62,365 bases of DNA, from the NCBI GenBank assembly GCA_964397525.1, contig CAYNIY010000005.1:1-62365 (forward strand). The letters are read 5' to 3'. The notes beneath the pieces are model-generated. The model had not been told where the DNA came from and searched no databases. It saw only the letters and a list, made by a program, of their open reading frames with translations. A program made the translations under genes and the position numbers. The stretch comes from Syntrophopropionicum sp964397525. Its GTDB lineage: Bacteria; Bacillota; Desulfotomaculia; Desulfotomaculales; Pelotomaculaceae. Below, piece by piece: positions 8,186 through 15,856 of this stretch; within the stretch, counting starts at the first letter, position 1, and each line of letters begins with the position of its first letter.

Positions 8186-9506
8186 AATAAATAAGGTACT
8201 GTTTTCTATCTTCTTTAAACCGGTTCAGCGCCGGGGTGTAATTTGCTTCTATCTGCTGCGGCGTCAGTCCCTGCTCCAGGTACTGGCCGATTTTGTCACT
8301 GCCCATAATTTTTTCAAACATGACAATGGTCTGGCCGCTTTTCGGAACGGTAAAGTTGTTCAGCGAGTGGGCGTACGCCAGGGCGTAAATGCCTGTCCTG
8401 GCCGGATTAAATGTGTGGTAGTCCTGAATGTTTAGGCGGACCCCTCCGGCATCCCCTCTCGTTTCCGGAAAGAAGGCCACTCCCGGCAGCCCCGCGCTGT
8501 TGAGCAGATTGGCATAAGCCTGCGCGTCAATACCTTTGCCGCCGATCCACTTGAACTTGTCTGCCTGGACAATGCCGGTCCCTTCACCCAAACCGGTGGC
8601 CATGTACCCGAAAACAGAAGCGAGGTCAGGTATATTCGGCGAGGTCTGCACCCAGGTCAGCCCCGTGTCCTGGTAGATCATCTCCCTGTTGTAACCTTCC
8701 ATAGGCACAACTGTCAGGCCGGCGCCGATCTTGCGGTTGAAGAACTGCGCCAGTTCCCCGGCTGTCATGCCGTGGGCCATCGGCAGGTTGTCCACGCCGA
8801 CAAAAGAGATATAGCGGTCTTCCAGCACCAGCCCCTCCACAATCACGCCCCCTACCGGGTTGGGGCGGTCTAGCACCAGCACCGGCAGGTTATATTTTTG
8901 GGCCGCCACCAGGCAGTAATTCAAGGTGGACATGTATGTGTACGACCTGGCCCCAATATCCTGTATATCGAAAACGAGGACATCGATGCCGCCCAGCATC
9001 TCCGCGGTGGGCATCCGGGTGCTGCCATACAGGCTGTATACGGGTATTCCCAGCGAGGGATGAATGTAAGACTCCACATACGCCCCGGCGCTGGCAGTGC
9101 CGTCAATGCCGTGTTCCGGGCCATAGAGCGCCGCCAGCTGCACCGTCTCATCACCGGCCAGCAGGTCGATGATGCTCTCGCCTTTGCTCGTCACACCGCT
9201 CTGGTTGGTGACAAGGCCGACCCGCTTGCCTGCCACCAGGTAATGGTATTTATCCAACAGCAGCTCGTCACCCAGCTTGAACTGCGCGGCCGGTTCGCCG
9301 GTTTCACAGGCTGAACCAGGCAGCGGAGCAGCCTGCTCGATGGGTTCCCCGTTTGGCCCAGCTGCTGTCACGGGTGCACCCTGCGGCTCCACAGCTGCCG
9401 GCCTGTCTGGCTTTTCATTGACTGCTGTGTTCTGATCACAGCCCGCGAGAAACAGCCCCAGAAAAACAACCACCAATAACGGCAATAGCTTTTTCACCTT
9501 TACCAC
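8184..9506 (-). CDS. NamZ-like exo-beta-N-acetylmuramidase lipoprotein (DUF1343)
   Basis: 440-aa secreted protein with a signal peptide and lipobox (FLGLFLAGC, Cys 23), so it should be a surface lipoprotein. After a Pro/Ala/Glu-rich linker the DUF1343 domain begins near residue 78 (LLLDKYHYLVAGKRVGLVTNQSGV). Family features include LYGPEHGIDG, DIQDIGARSYTY, LDRPNPVGG and PMAHGMTAGELA. Characterised NamZ releases MurNAc from the non-reducing end of peptidoglycan fragments, so a role in wall turnover is likely. The stop codon lies inside palindrome R2. No muropeptide uptake genes are adjacent. Confidence 0.88.
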   Translation of the reverse strand: MVKVKKLLPLLVVVFLGLFLAGCDQNTAVNEKPDRPAAVEPQGAPVTAAGPNGEPIEQAAPLPGSACETGEPAAQFKLGDELLLDKYHYLVAGKRVGLVTNQSGVTSKGESIIDLLAGDETVQLAALYGPEHGIDGTASAGAYVESYIHPSLGIPVYSLYGSTRMPTAEMLGGIDVLVFDIQDIGARSYTYMSTLNYCLVAAQKYNLPVLVLDRPNPVGGVIVEGLVLEDRYISFVGVDNLPMAHGMTAGELAQFFNRKIGAGLTVVPMEGYNREMIYQDTGLTWVQTSPNIPDLASVFGYMATGLGEGTGIVQADKFKWIGGKGIDAQAYANLLNSAGLPGVAFFPETRGDAGGVRLNIQDYHTFNPARTGIYALAYAHSLNNFTVPKSGQTIVMFEKIMGSDKIGQYLEQGLTPQQIEANYTPALNRFKEDRKQYLIY

Positions 9507-9594
9507 CTCGTGTTATATATGATTTATCTTTAAACAAATAGACGTCTGGCAGGCAGTTATGGTTCCTTTCCTGTCTGCAATTCAGCCTGGGGTG

Positions 9595-10407
9595 TTAAAT
9601 CAAACCTGCCCCCAACAGCCTGAGAGAGTTTTGCACGCTTTCCCGGTACAGCCCCGGGTTGGCAGCGCACAGTTCCAGGTCAGCCAGCGCGGCCGGATAA
9701 TGGGCACGGTAGACTTTTTTCAGCCGGTGGAGCACGGCGGGATAAGGGTTCAGGGTATCTGCCATGACTTCCTGGACGCCGGCTCTCTTCAGTTCTTTAA
9801 AAAGGGCGGCCAGCGCTTCCTCACTGTCTCCCACCCCCGGCAGCACCGGCGCGATAAAGACCCATACCGCTATCCCCGCCTTAACCAGCTGCCTTGCAGC
9901 CGCCAGCCGCAGCCCGGGCGGCGATGCTCCCGGTTCAAAAACACGCGCCGCCTTTTCGTCCACGGTAGTCACAGTAAAACCCACCGAGCAGCGGGGCATT
10001 TCCTTGAGGATGGACAGGTCCCTGATCACCAGGGCTGACTTGGTGAGGAGCTCCACTTCCAGCGACGGGCACCCGGCCAGCGCTTCGAGGCAGGAGCGGG
10101 TAAGCCCGTAATGTGCTTCTGCCGGCTGATAGGCATCGGTGACACTGCCGATAATCACCCTGCCTTCCGGCACGCGCCGGGCATTTAACTGCTTCTTTAA
10201 GGCCGCCGCGATGTTCACCTTGGCGTCCACGTAAGTCCCCCACGGCTCCTTATGCCCGGTGAAGCGGCCCATAAAAGAAGCATAACAGTAAACACAGCTG
10301 TGCGTGCAGCCCACGTAAGGATTCAGGCAGTATTGAAAACCGGGTATACCGGTCTTGGTAAGGGCTGTTTTGCAGAGTATCTCCTTAACCAAAGGCATCT
10401 CCGGCAA
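9595..10407 (-). CDS. SPL-family radical SAM protein
   Basis: 270-aa protein. The radical SAM cluster motif CxxxCxxC is in GCTHSCVYCYA near residues 34-44, and the following FMGRFTGHKEPWGTYVDAK is typical of the SPL/Rv2578c-like group related to spore photoproduct lyase. Later segments (IIGSVTDAYQPAE, LLTKSALVIRD, VGFTVTTVDE) match the partial TIM barrel. A TTG start at 10407 is supported by GGAGGT 9 nt upstream, and an in-frame ATG lies 9 bp further in. It is not a classical SplB by length. The substrate is unknown, and DNA repair is possible but unproven. It stands alone. Confidence 0.85.
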   Translation of the reverse strand: MPEMPLVKEILCKTALTKTGIPGFQYCLNPYVGCTHSCVYCYASFMGRFTGHKEPWGTYVDAKVNIAAALKKQLNARRVPEGRVIIGSVTDAYQPAEAHYGLTRSCLEALAGCPSLEVELLTKSALVIRDLSILKEMPRCSVGFTVTTVDEKAARVFEPGASPPGLRLAAARQLVKAGIAVWVFIAPVLPGVGDSEEALAALFKELKRAGVQEVMADTLNPYPAVLHRLKKVYRAHYPAALADLELCAANPGLYRESVQNSLRLLGAGLI

Positions 10408-10540
10408 TTGATCATTACCTCCAGTTGTTAATCCGGGGCGAGCATATGCTTCATCACCATTATATTACTATTATTTATTATTTATTAATGTTTAAGAAAG
10501 ATTTACTTAATCTCTCCTGCTTATGATAAGCAGGAGAAAC

Positions 10541-10566
10541 GCAGCCGCAGCCGCAGCCGCGGCCGG
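10541..10566. repeat. GCAGCC triplet-type microsatellite
   Basis: GCAGCC is repeated about four times just before the start of the DUF2953 gene, forming a GC-rich leader that may affect translation of that gene. Confidence 0.6.
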
Positions 10567-10574
10567 GAGGGCCC

Positions 10575-11255
10575 ATGATGCTTTTTTGGATCATACTTTG
10601 GATCATACTATCGATAATTCTGATCCCGCTGTTCCTGCTCCTGGTAGTGCCTTTTTCCTTTGCCGCCCAGGTCAGGCGGGATCAAGTAAATCAGTTTGCC
10701 GCTTCTGTCTCCTGGCTTTGGGGCGGCGTCTCACTGCAGGCTGAAAACACAAACGGCACCTTCAAGGCAGGCCCGTTTACTGCAAAAAAGTTCAGTTTCA
10801 AACGGGACAGCACGGCGGCAAAGCTTAAAAAGCAAGACCGGCCGGAGAAAACGCGCCGCAGCTCAAAAACCTCAAGTATCACACAGTATTTGAACGCGGA
10901 CCTCATCTCCGCCTTCCTGAAATCTCTCTGCCAGCTATGGGAAGCTCTTTCTCTCAGGGCTGAGGGGAGAGCAGTCTTCGGCTTCGAGGACCCCTCGCTG
11001 ACCGGGATGGCTTGCGCCCTGCTGGCTGCAGTTGGACTGCACAGCCGGCACCCGGCTCTGGCGATTACCCCTGACTTCCTTGAGCCTGGACTGGCAGGCA
11101 ACTTATCACTGCGGGGCAGGTGCACAGTGGGCAGGCTTCTTTATATCGCGTTAAAGTTCTTATTATCGCGGCCAGCACGCCGCCTCTGGTGGTCCTGGCT
11201 GCGCAGAAAGGAGGTGGCTGGCAGATGGCGGAAGTCAACATTACCAACAACATAA
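10575..11255 (+). CDS. DUF2953 membrane protein
   Basis: 226-aa protein with one or two N-terminal membrane segments (residues 2-30, very rich in Ile and Leu), then a soluble region with a central hydrophilic linker and a basic C-terminus. DUF2953 proteins are commonly encoded directly before the GerW/YtfJ sporulation protein, as here, where the two genes overlap by 31 bp. This suggests translational coupling and a role in spore or envelope biology. Two adjacent ATGs (10575, 10578) could start it. The upstream GGGAGGG is the likely ribosome site. Confidence 0.8.
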   Translation: MMLFWIILWIILSIILIPLFLLLVVPFSFAAQVRRDQVNQFAASVSWLWGGVSLQAENTNGTFKAGPFTAKKFSFKRDSTAAKLKKQDRPEKTRRSSKTSSITQYLNADLISAFLKSLCQLWEALSLRAEGRAVFGFEDPSLTGMACALLAAVGLHSRHPALAITPDFLEPGLAGNLSLRGRCTVGRLLYIALKFLLSRPARRLWWSWLRRKEVAGRWRKSTLPTT

Positions 11256-11626
11256 AGACACTATTTGAAAACCTGGAGAAAGTTCTTACCACCAAAACCG
11301 TTTTTGGCGATGCGATTACAATCGGGGACACTACTATAATCCCCGTGATCGACATTAGATTCGGACTCGGTACCTGCGGCGGAGCGGGGGATGCCCCTGA
11401 TAAAGGCATGGGCTCCGGATATGGCGGCGGCACCGGCGGCTGTGTTACAGCTTCGGCGGTGATCGTAGTCAAAGGCGAACACGTCCAGGTAATGCAGATC
11501 AAAGAATCAACCAACATGGGCAAACTAGTGGATTTAATCCCGGATATTGTGGATAAATTCAAACCCAGCACGGAAAAACGCGAAGGCAAAAAAACAGAGG
11601 TAAAAGTTGAAACTACAGATGATTAG
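11225..11626 (+). CDS. gerW: GerW/YtfJ-family sporulation protein
   Basis: 133-aa protein with the family pattern: an N-terminal helix (NITNNIKTLFENLEKVLTTK), the core TVFGDAITIGDTTIIPVIDI, a Gly-rich loop (GSGYGGGTGGCV), and the closing VVKGEHVQVMQI and helix. In Bacillus, YtfJ/GerW is needed for germination with some nutrients and is localised to spores. The start is fixed by AAAGGAGGTGG before ATG 11225. Longer upstream extensions of this frame are not genuine. Followed by an intrinsic terminator. It marks the host as an endospore former. Confidence 0.92.
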   Translation: MAEVNITNNIKTLFENLEKVLTTKTVFGDAITIGDTTIIPVIDIRFGLGTCGGAGDAPDKGMGSGYGGGTGGCVTASAVIVVKGEHVQVMQIKESTNMGKLVDLIPDIVDKFKPSTEKREGKKTEVKVETTDD

Positions 11627-11632
11627 GCAGGC

Positions 11633-11668
11633 AGGGGGTGGGCGCAAAGCCCGCCCCTCCATTTTTAT
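11633..11668 (+). terminator. Intrinsic terminator after gerW
   Basis: A GC-rich stem of about 9 bp (GGGGTGGGC / GCCCGCCCC, one G-U pair) with a short loop, followed by TTTTT, right after the gerW stop. Confidence 0.8.
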
Positions 11669-11733
11669 AGAGAAAAGCTTAATATGCAATATTTAGCCAG
11701 CAAAAACCGAAACCACCCGAAAATGCGATAAAC

Positions 11734-11763
11734 CGGCTCCCGTGCAGCTATGGGACCCGGTTC
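11734..11763. repeat. Hairpin, 11-bp arms
   Basis: AACCGGCTCCC pairs with GGGACCCGGTT apart from one mismatch, with a 10-nt loop. It lies downstream of the 31-codon ORF on the minus strand and may act as its transcript end, although no clear T-run follows. Confidence 0.5.
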
Positions 11764-11784
11764 ATCTATGTTTCTCGCTCATTA

Positions 11785-11880
11785 TTAAGTTGTCCCCTTC
11801 CTGGGTATGATCATATTTGTGATCACGGGGATGCCGCAAACGGAAAATACTATAATGAGGACAGCAACCAATAAATCCAC
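11785..11880 (-). CDS. 31-aa single-span membrane microprotein (candidate)
   Basis: A very short ORF with a GTG start at 11880 and a strong GGAGGGGG site about 6 nt before it. It encodes 31 residues: an acidic residue at position 2, a hydrophobic stretch (LLVAVLIIVFSVCGIPVIT, residues 3-21) and a short basic tail (PRKGTT). This is the pattern of real bacterial membrane microproteins. A TATAAT-like hexamer lies upstream on the same strand. The last codons overlap a sequence like the right half of the GTCCCC repeats. No homologue is recognised, and conservation is untested. It sits alone between gerW and dedA. Confidence 0.5.
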   Translation of the reverse strand: MDLLVAVLIIVFSVCGIPVITNMIIPRKGTT

Positions 11881-11973
11881 TTGTATTCCCCCTCCGATTT
11901 TGTGTTCCTGGTGTTTATTATAAGGAGGAGAAATTAAATTAACCTTTCTTAATCATTAATAATTATTAAAAAT

Positions 11974-12450
11974 TTATAAAAAGTTTGCCTGGATCAGGCG
12001 CCCGATATAAGTGAAGGTAACTACCCACAGTAAAGACCCGACGGCTGAAAAAAATATCACCTTGAAATAGGACAGCCTGGAGATCCCGCACAGGTAAGGC
12101 GCGACATGCCTCATGCCGGGTACAAAGTAGGCAAAAACAATAAACGGCGCGCCAAACCTGTCGAACCACTTTTCAGCTTTCATCAGCCTTTCCGGTGTGA
12201 TGAAGATGAGCCGGCCGTATTTTCCAGCCGCTGGCTGGCAGATCTTCCTGCCGATGGAAAAACTGATCGTAACACCGCTTAAGCTTCCCAGTACCGCAGC
12301 GGCAATAACGGGGTAGTGGCTAAAAACCCCCTCCCCGATCAAAAATCCGATCAGGGCCAGGATCGATTTTGAAGGCAGCAGTATCCCCAGCGTATCAACA
12401 AGGAAATAAAAATATAGGCCTCCATAGCCATAGTTTGAAACCAACTGCAT
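11974..12450 (-). CDS. DedA-family membrane protein
   Basis: 158-aa integral membrane protein of the DedA/VTT group. Several membrane helices, the motif GxxxGxxISFSIGRKI near residues 56-70, the conserved FDRFGAPFIVFAYFVPGMRHVAPYLCGISRL and a final pair of helices are visible. DedA proteins are linked to lipid carrier recycling (undecaprenyl phosphate or phosphatidylethanolamine flipping) and membrane potential. It is shorter than the usual ~200 residues, mainly at the N-terminus. The ribosome site is weak. Convergent with gerW and separated from it by the microprotein ORF. Confidence 0.85.
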   Translation of the reverse strand: MQLVSNYGYGGLYFYFLVDTLGILLPSKSILALIGFLIGEGVFSHYPVIAAAVLGSLSGVTISFSIGRKICQPAAGKYGRLIFITPERLMKAEKWFDRFGAPFIVFAYFVPGMRHVAPYLCGISRLSYFKVIFFSAVGSLLWVVTFTYIGRLIQANFL

Positions 12451-12590
12451 AATTGTTTCTTTAAAATCCAGGTAAAAGCATCTCCCTTCATGCCAGTTTA
12501 TTATAACTGTTTTTTTGGAGGAGTTTAAAGGTTTTTTCTAGAATTAATAAAGCCTCAGCAGCATAACAATGGAAAGGGGATCAGATCATA

Positions 12591-13352
12591 TTGAGCAAGG
12601 TACTGATAATGCCCTGCCTGGACATGAAGGACGGGAGAGTAGTAAAAGGTGTCCAGTTCATAAACTTAAGGGATGCAGGCGATCCTGTTGAATGCGCCAG
12701 GATTTACTGCCAAAACGGAGCAGACGAACTGGCCTTTCTGGATATCACCGCTACCATAGAAAAAAGAAAGACCACATTGGATGCAGTCCGGCGTGTAGCC
12801 CAGGTCGCTACCGTCCCCTTCACGGTAGGCGGCGGCATAAATTCTGTGGCCAGCGCCGAGGAAGTACTGGAGGCAGGTGCTGACCGGGTTTCCATCAGCA
12901 GCGCGGCCTACCGCAACCCTGGCTTAATCGACCAGGTTGCCGCCAGATTCGGCTCCGCCAAACTTGCTGTAGCCATTGATGTGGATCGGAATCCATCCCT
13001 GCCCTCCGGCTACGAGGTCTATATTGATGGCGGCACCACACCCACAGGGATGGACGCCATCGCCTGGGCCAGGGAGGCGGAAACCAGGGGCGCCGGCTAC
13101 ATCCTGCCCACCAGCAAAACACGTGACGGGGCAAAAACCGGGTATGATATCCCGCTGATCCGGGGCATCAAAGAAGTGGTAAAGGTCCCGGTCATCGCCT
13201 CCGGCGGGGCCGGCACGAAGGAGCATTTCCTGGAAGCCGCCCGGGAAGGCAGAGCTGACATCCTGCTCGCGGCATCCGTTTTCCATTTTGGAGAAATCAA
13301 TATTATCGAGCTTAAAAAATACCTCAACGAAAATGGAGTTGAGACTAATTAA
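12591..13352 (+). CDS. hisF: HisF-like imidazole glycerol phosphate synthase cyclase subunit, stand-alone
   Basis: 253-aa (beta/alpha)8 protein with the full HisF framework: CLDMKDGRVVKG with the catalytic Asp 11, VGGGINS, VAIDV, RDGAKTGYD with the second catalytic Asp, IASGGAG and LAASVFHFGEI. By alignment with T. maritima HisF, three of the four ammonia-gate residues differ: Arg5 is Leu, Lys99 is Arg and Glu167 is Tyr (GAGYILPTSKT), while Glu46 is kept. No hisH or other his gene is nearby. It may therefore use free ammonia or do another reaction. TTG start with AAAGGGGA upstream. A strong terminator follows. Confidence 0.82.
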   Translation: MSKVLIMPCLDMKDGRVVKGVQFINLRDAGDPVECARIYCQNGADELAFLDITATIEKRKTTLDAVRRVAQVATVPFTVGGGINSVASAEEVLEAGADRVSISSAAYRNPGLIDQVAARFGSAKLAVAIDVDRNPSLPSGYEVYIDGGTTPTGMDAIAWAREAETRGAGYILPTSKTRDGAKTGYDIPLIRGIKEVVKVPVIASGGAGTKEHFLEAAREGRADILLAASVFHFGEINIIELKKYLNENGVETN

Positions 13353-13381
13353 TCCTGACTGGCCAGTGACAGGAAAAATAA

Positions 13382-13413
13382 AATGGAGGCTGAGACCATT
13401 CTCAACCTCCATT
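13382..13413 (+). terminator. Intrinsic terminator after the hisF-like gene
   Basis: Outer stem AATGGAGG / CCTCCATT and inner stem TGAGA / TCTCA with a 4-nt loop, followed by GTTTATT. It probably also serves the convergent dat gene, in either direction. Confidence 0.8.
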
Positions 13414-13453
13414 GTTTATTAACATATGATGACACAGATGATTAATTCTATGC

Positions 13454-14296
13454 TCAGCGTGTGCGCAGCGCGGTGTAGCCTTTATGAAGACGAGCTGTCA
13501 CGGGGCCGGGCTTGCCATTCCCGATTGTTACCCCATCCACACTTACTACCGGCACAATTTCAGCCACGGTGCCGGTAACGAAAACCTCCGCCGCACTCAG
13601 CAGGTCTGAAAGAACAAAAGGCTGCACCAAAGTGCTCATCCCGGCAGACCCAGCCACCCTGAGGACGAAATGGCGCATCACACCGGCCAGGATCCTGCTG
13701 CCCGCCGGGTGGGTCATCAAAACGCCGTCTTTAACGATGAAAATGTTGCTGGAGGCGCCCTCCGTAACCGTCCCGTCCGGCAGGACGAAAAAAGCCTCGG
13801 CCGCCCCGGCCCGACTGGCGCGGCGCTTGGCCAGCACACTCGCCTGCAGCGAAATGGATTTTATATGGCACATCTGCCACCGGAACTCGGGCATGGTTAT
13901 GGCTTTAATGCCTTCACTGTACAACGCGGGATCTATCTCAGTGATATGCCGCACCGTTATCAGCAGGTTTGGCCGCATATCCACATCAGACAGGTGATCC
14001 CTGGGCGCCGTGCCGCGAGTCACCTGGATGTACACCGAGGCATCTTTAATTCCGCTCTCGGCGAGGACTCCTGCCGTAATTTCCCGCAGTTCCGCCCGCC
14101 CCCAGGGCAGGTCTATTTCCACGGCTGCCGCGCTCATCGCCAGGCGTTCCAGGTGTTCTTCCAGGGCAAACATCACCCCGTCATAAACCCTGATCACTTC
14201 ATAAACGCCATCGCCAAAATTGTAGCCGCGGTCATTGACTGAAACCACGGCCTCCTCAAGCGAACCCAGCCAGCCGTTCAGATAAGCTAACTCCAT
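13454..14296 (-). CDS. dat: D-amino acid aminotransferase (class IV PLP enzyme)
   Basis: 280-aa fold-type IV transaminase. It opens with AYLNGWLG and the family signature DRGYNFGDGVYEVIRVYDG. The PLP Lys is in CHIKSISLQASVLAK near residue 145, RGTAPRDH matches the substrate-carboxylate loop, and the cofactor phosphate segment is VTEGASSNIFIV. These are closer to D-alanine aminotransferase than to branched-chain enzymes. Likely role: D-Ala/D-Glu interconversion for cell wall synthesis. It starts 9 bp after the ankyrin gene with a GGGGAGAG site, so the two form an operon. Confidence 0.88.
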   Translation of the reverse strand: MELAYLNGWLGSLEEAVVSVNDRGYNFGDGVYEVIRVYDGVMFALEEHLERLAMSAAAVEIDLPWGRAELREITAGVLAESGIKDASVYIQVTRGTAPRDHLSDVDMRPNLLITVRHITEIDPALYSEGIKAITMPEFRWQMCHIKSISLQASVLAKRRASRAGAAEAFFVLPDGTVTEGASSNIFIVKDGVLMTHPAGSRILAGVMRHFVLRVAGSAGMSTLVQPFVLSDLLSAAEVFVTGTVAEIVPVVSVDGVTIGNGKPGPVTARLHKGYTALRTR

Positions 14297-14305
14297 TTCT
14301 CTCCC

Positions 14306-15166
14306 CTATCCCCCGGCACTATTAATCAGCTCGATGATGCTGCTGTTTTCGTTTATCTGAGCCAGGGTCAGCGCCGTCTCGCCGGATTCCATTTTGTGAC
14401 TGACATCCGCGCCCCTTGCCAGCAGTAATTTGACCAGCTGTTCGCTGCCGCTTTCCACAGCGGCCATCAGAGCGCTCCACCCGGCTTTGCTTGTGTCATT
14501 CACCCTGGCGCCGTTGTCCAGCAGGATTGTGGCTGCTCTCACATGCCCGTTGAAGGCCGCCCACAAAAGCGGCGCCTCCAGATTTTCATTCTTGCCATTC
14601 ACATCCGCGCCGGCTTTGATCATTTCGTTCAGCCAGCTTATATCGCCAATCCTGGCCGCGTAGATCAGGTCGGCATTTTGAAAATTACCGGCCCTGTGCA
14701 GAACCTGGATCAACTTGCGGTCCTCTTTCTGCTTGGCCAGGTCGAGAGCGGTCCAGCCTTTGCTGTTCTTAAAATTAACATCGGCCCCTTTTTCCAACAA
14801 ATACTGCGTCAACTCAAGGCTGCCGGCGTAAATGGCGGTCATGAGCGGTGTCAGGCCCTGCTCATCAGCGGCATTGACATCCGCGCCGCTGTCTATCAGC
14901 AGCCTGGCGATAGACGCGTGAGCAGCTTCCTGCAGCGCGGCCAGCAGGACAGTAACCCCGTTGCTGCCGCTGGCGTTAATATCAGCACCGAGGGCCAGCA
15001 GTTCTTTTACTACACCCTCATGCCCGAAAAAAGCGGCATAAATTAACGGGCTCATCCCATTCTCGTCACGCACGTTGATATCGATACCTTTGTCCTTGAC
15101 CAGGTACCTGATCTTTTCCGGCGGTTCCCCCATGCCGGCAGCTTTAATAAGTTTATTTACTGCCAA
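14306..15166 (-). CDS. Ankyrin-repeat protein
   Basis: 286-aa protein made almost entirely of about eight ankyrin repeats of ~33 residues (for example DENGMSPLIYAAFFGHEGVV, DEQGLTPLMTAIYAGSLELT, SKGWTALDLAKQKEDRKLIQ). It has no signal peptide or membrane segment, so it is probably a cytoplasmic protein-binding scaffold. The start is TTG at 15166 after a strong AGGGGTAGGGG site. It is directly upstream of dat in the same operon, so the partner could be the transaminase, but that is a guess. Bacterial ankyrin proteins have no uniform function. Confidence 0.88.
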   Translation of the reverse strand: MAVNKLIKAAGMGEPPEKIRYLVKDKGIDINVRDENGMSPLIYAAFFGHEGVVKELLALGADINASGSNGVTVLLAALQEAAHASIARLLIDSGADVNAADEQGLTPLMTAIYAGSLELTQYLLEKGADVNFKNSKGWTALDLAKQKEDRKLIQVLHRAGNFQNADLIYAARIGDISWLNEMIKAGADVNGKNENLEAPLLWAAFNGHVRAATILLDNGARVNDTSKAGWSALMAAVESGSEQLVKLLLARGADVSHKMESGETALTLAQINENSSIIELINSAGG

Positions 15167-15371
15167 GACCCCTACCCCTCTTCACTTCAGAATAACCATA
15201 TCTATATTACCATAAAACCGGAGGCGCGGGCACGTCAATATGCAAACAGCACCAAGCGACATATTTGGTCCGGATATACAAAAAGCTGCCGGTTCTTGCA
15301 GTGGATTAAAGGTTGAGGTAGAATAATGATTGTACATTAGTGCAATATCAAAGGGGTGTAAAGACACGAAG

Positions 15372-15815
15372 TTGAAGTTTACCCATACAAACTTAGTAGC
15401 GAGAGACTGGAAGAAGCTTGCCCGTTTTTATATTGATGTTTTTGGGTGCGAACCGGTATACCCGGAACGTGATCTCAAGGGGGACTGGCTCGACCGGGTA
15501 GCCGGCATCAAAGGCGCCCATATAGAAGGACAGCACCTGCGCCTGCCGGGGTACACAGACGGCCCGACCTTGGAGATATTCCAGTATAACCGTCAGTTTG
15601 AAAGTGACGGACAACCTGAAATAAACAAGCCGGGCTTTGCCCACATCGCCTTCTCGGTTGAAGATGTCCATCTCTTTTACCAAAAGCTCCTGGATAACGG
15701 CGGCGGCAAACTGGGGGAACTGGTGGAAAAAGAAATCGCAGGCTTGGGGACTTTGACGGTTGTCTATGCCAGGGACCCGGAAGGAAACATTATCGAAATC
15801 CAAAATTGGAGATAG
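15372..15815 (+). CDS. VOC (glyoxalase/bleomycin-resistance) superfamily protein
   Basis: About 147 aa with paired beta-alpha-beta-beta-beta modules. It opens with KFTHTNLVARDWKKLARFYIDVFG, continues with HIEGQHLRLPGYTDGPTLEIFQY and GFAHIAFSVEDV, and ends with YARDPEGNIIEIQNW. Candidate metal ligands are the His of THTNL, the Glu of LEIF, the His of AHIAF and the Glu of IIEIQ, which match a glyoxalase-I-like site. The exact start is uncertain. A TTG at 15372 with GGGGTG upstream is chosen because homology begins there. A strong ribosome site for the next gene begins 25 bp after the stop, so the two may be co-transcribed. Confidence 0.82.
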   Translation: MKFTHTNLVARDWKKLARFYIDVFGCEPVYPERDLKGDWLDRVAGIKGAHIEGQHLRLPGYTDGPTLEIFQYNRQFESDGQPEINKPGFAHIAFSVEDVHLFYQKLLDNGGGKLGELVEKEIAGLGTLTVVYARDPEGNIIEIQNWR

Positions 15816-15856
15816 GTTATTAACATGATAAGAAAAGCAAAAGGAGGATTATAAGC

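Noticed and set aside
12451..12590. Possible T-box or histidine leader before the hisF-like gene
   Set aside because: No AGGGUGGNACCGCG motif and no His-rich leader peptide are present.
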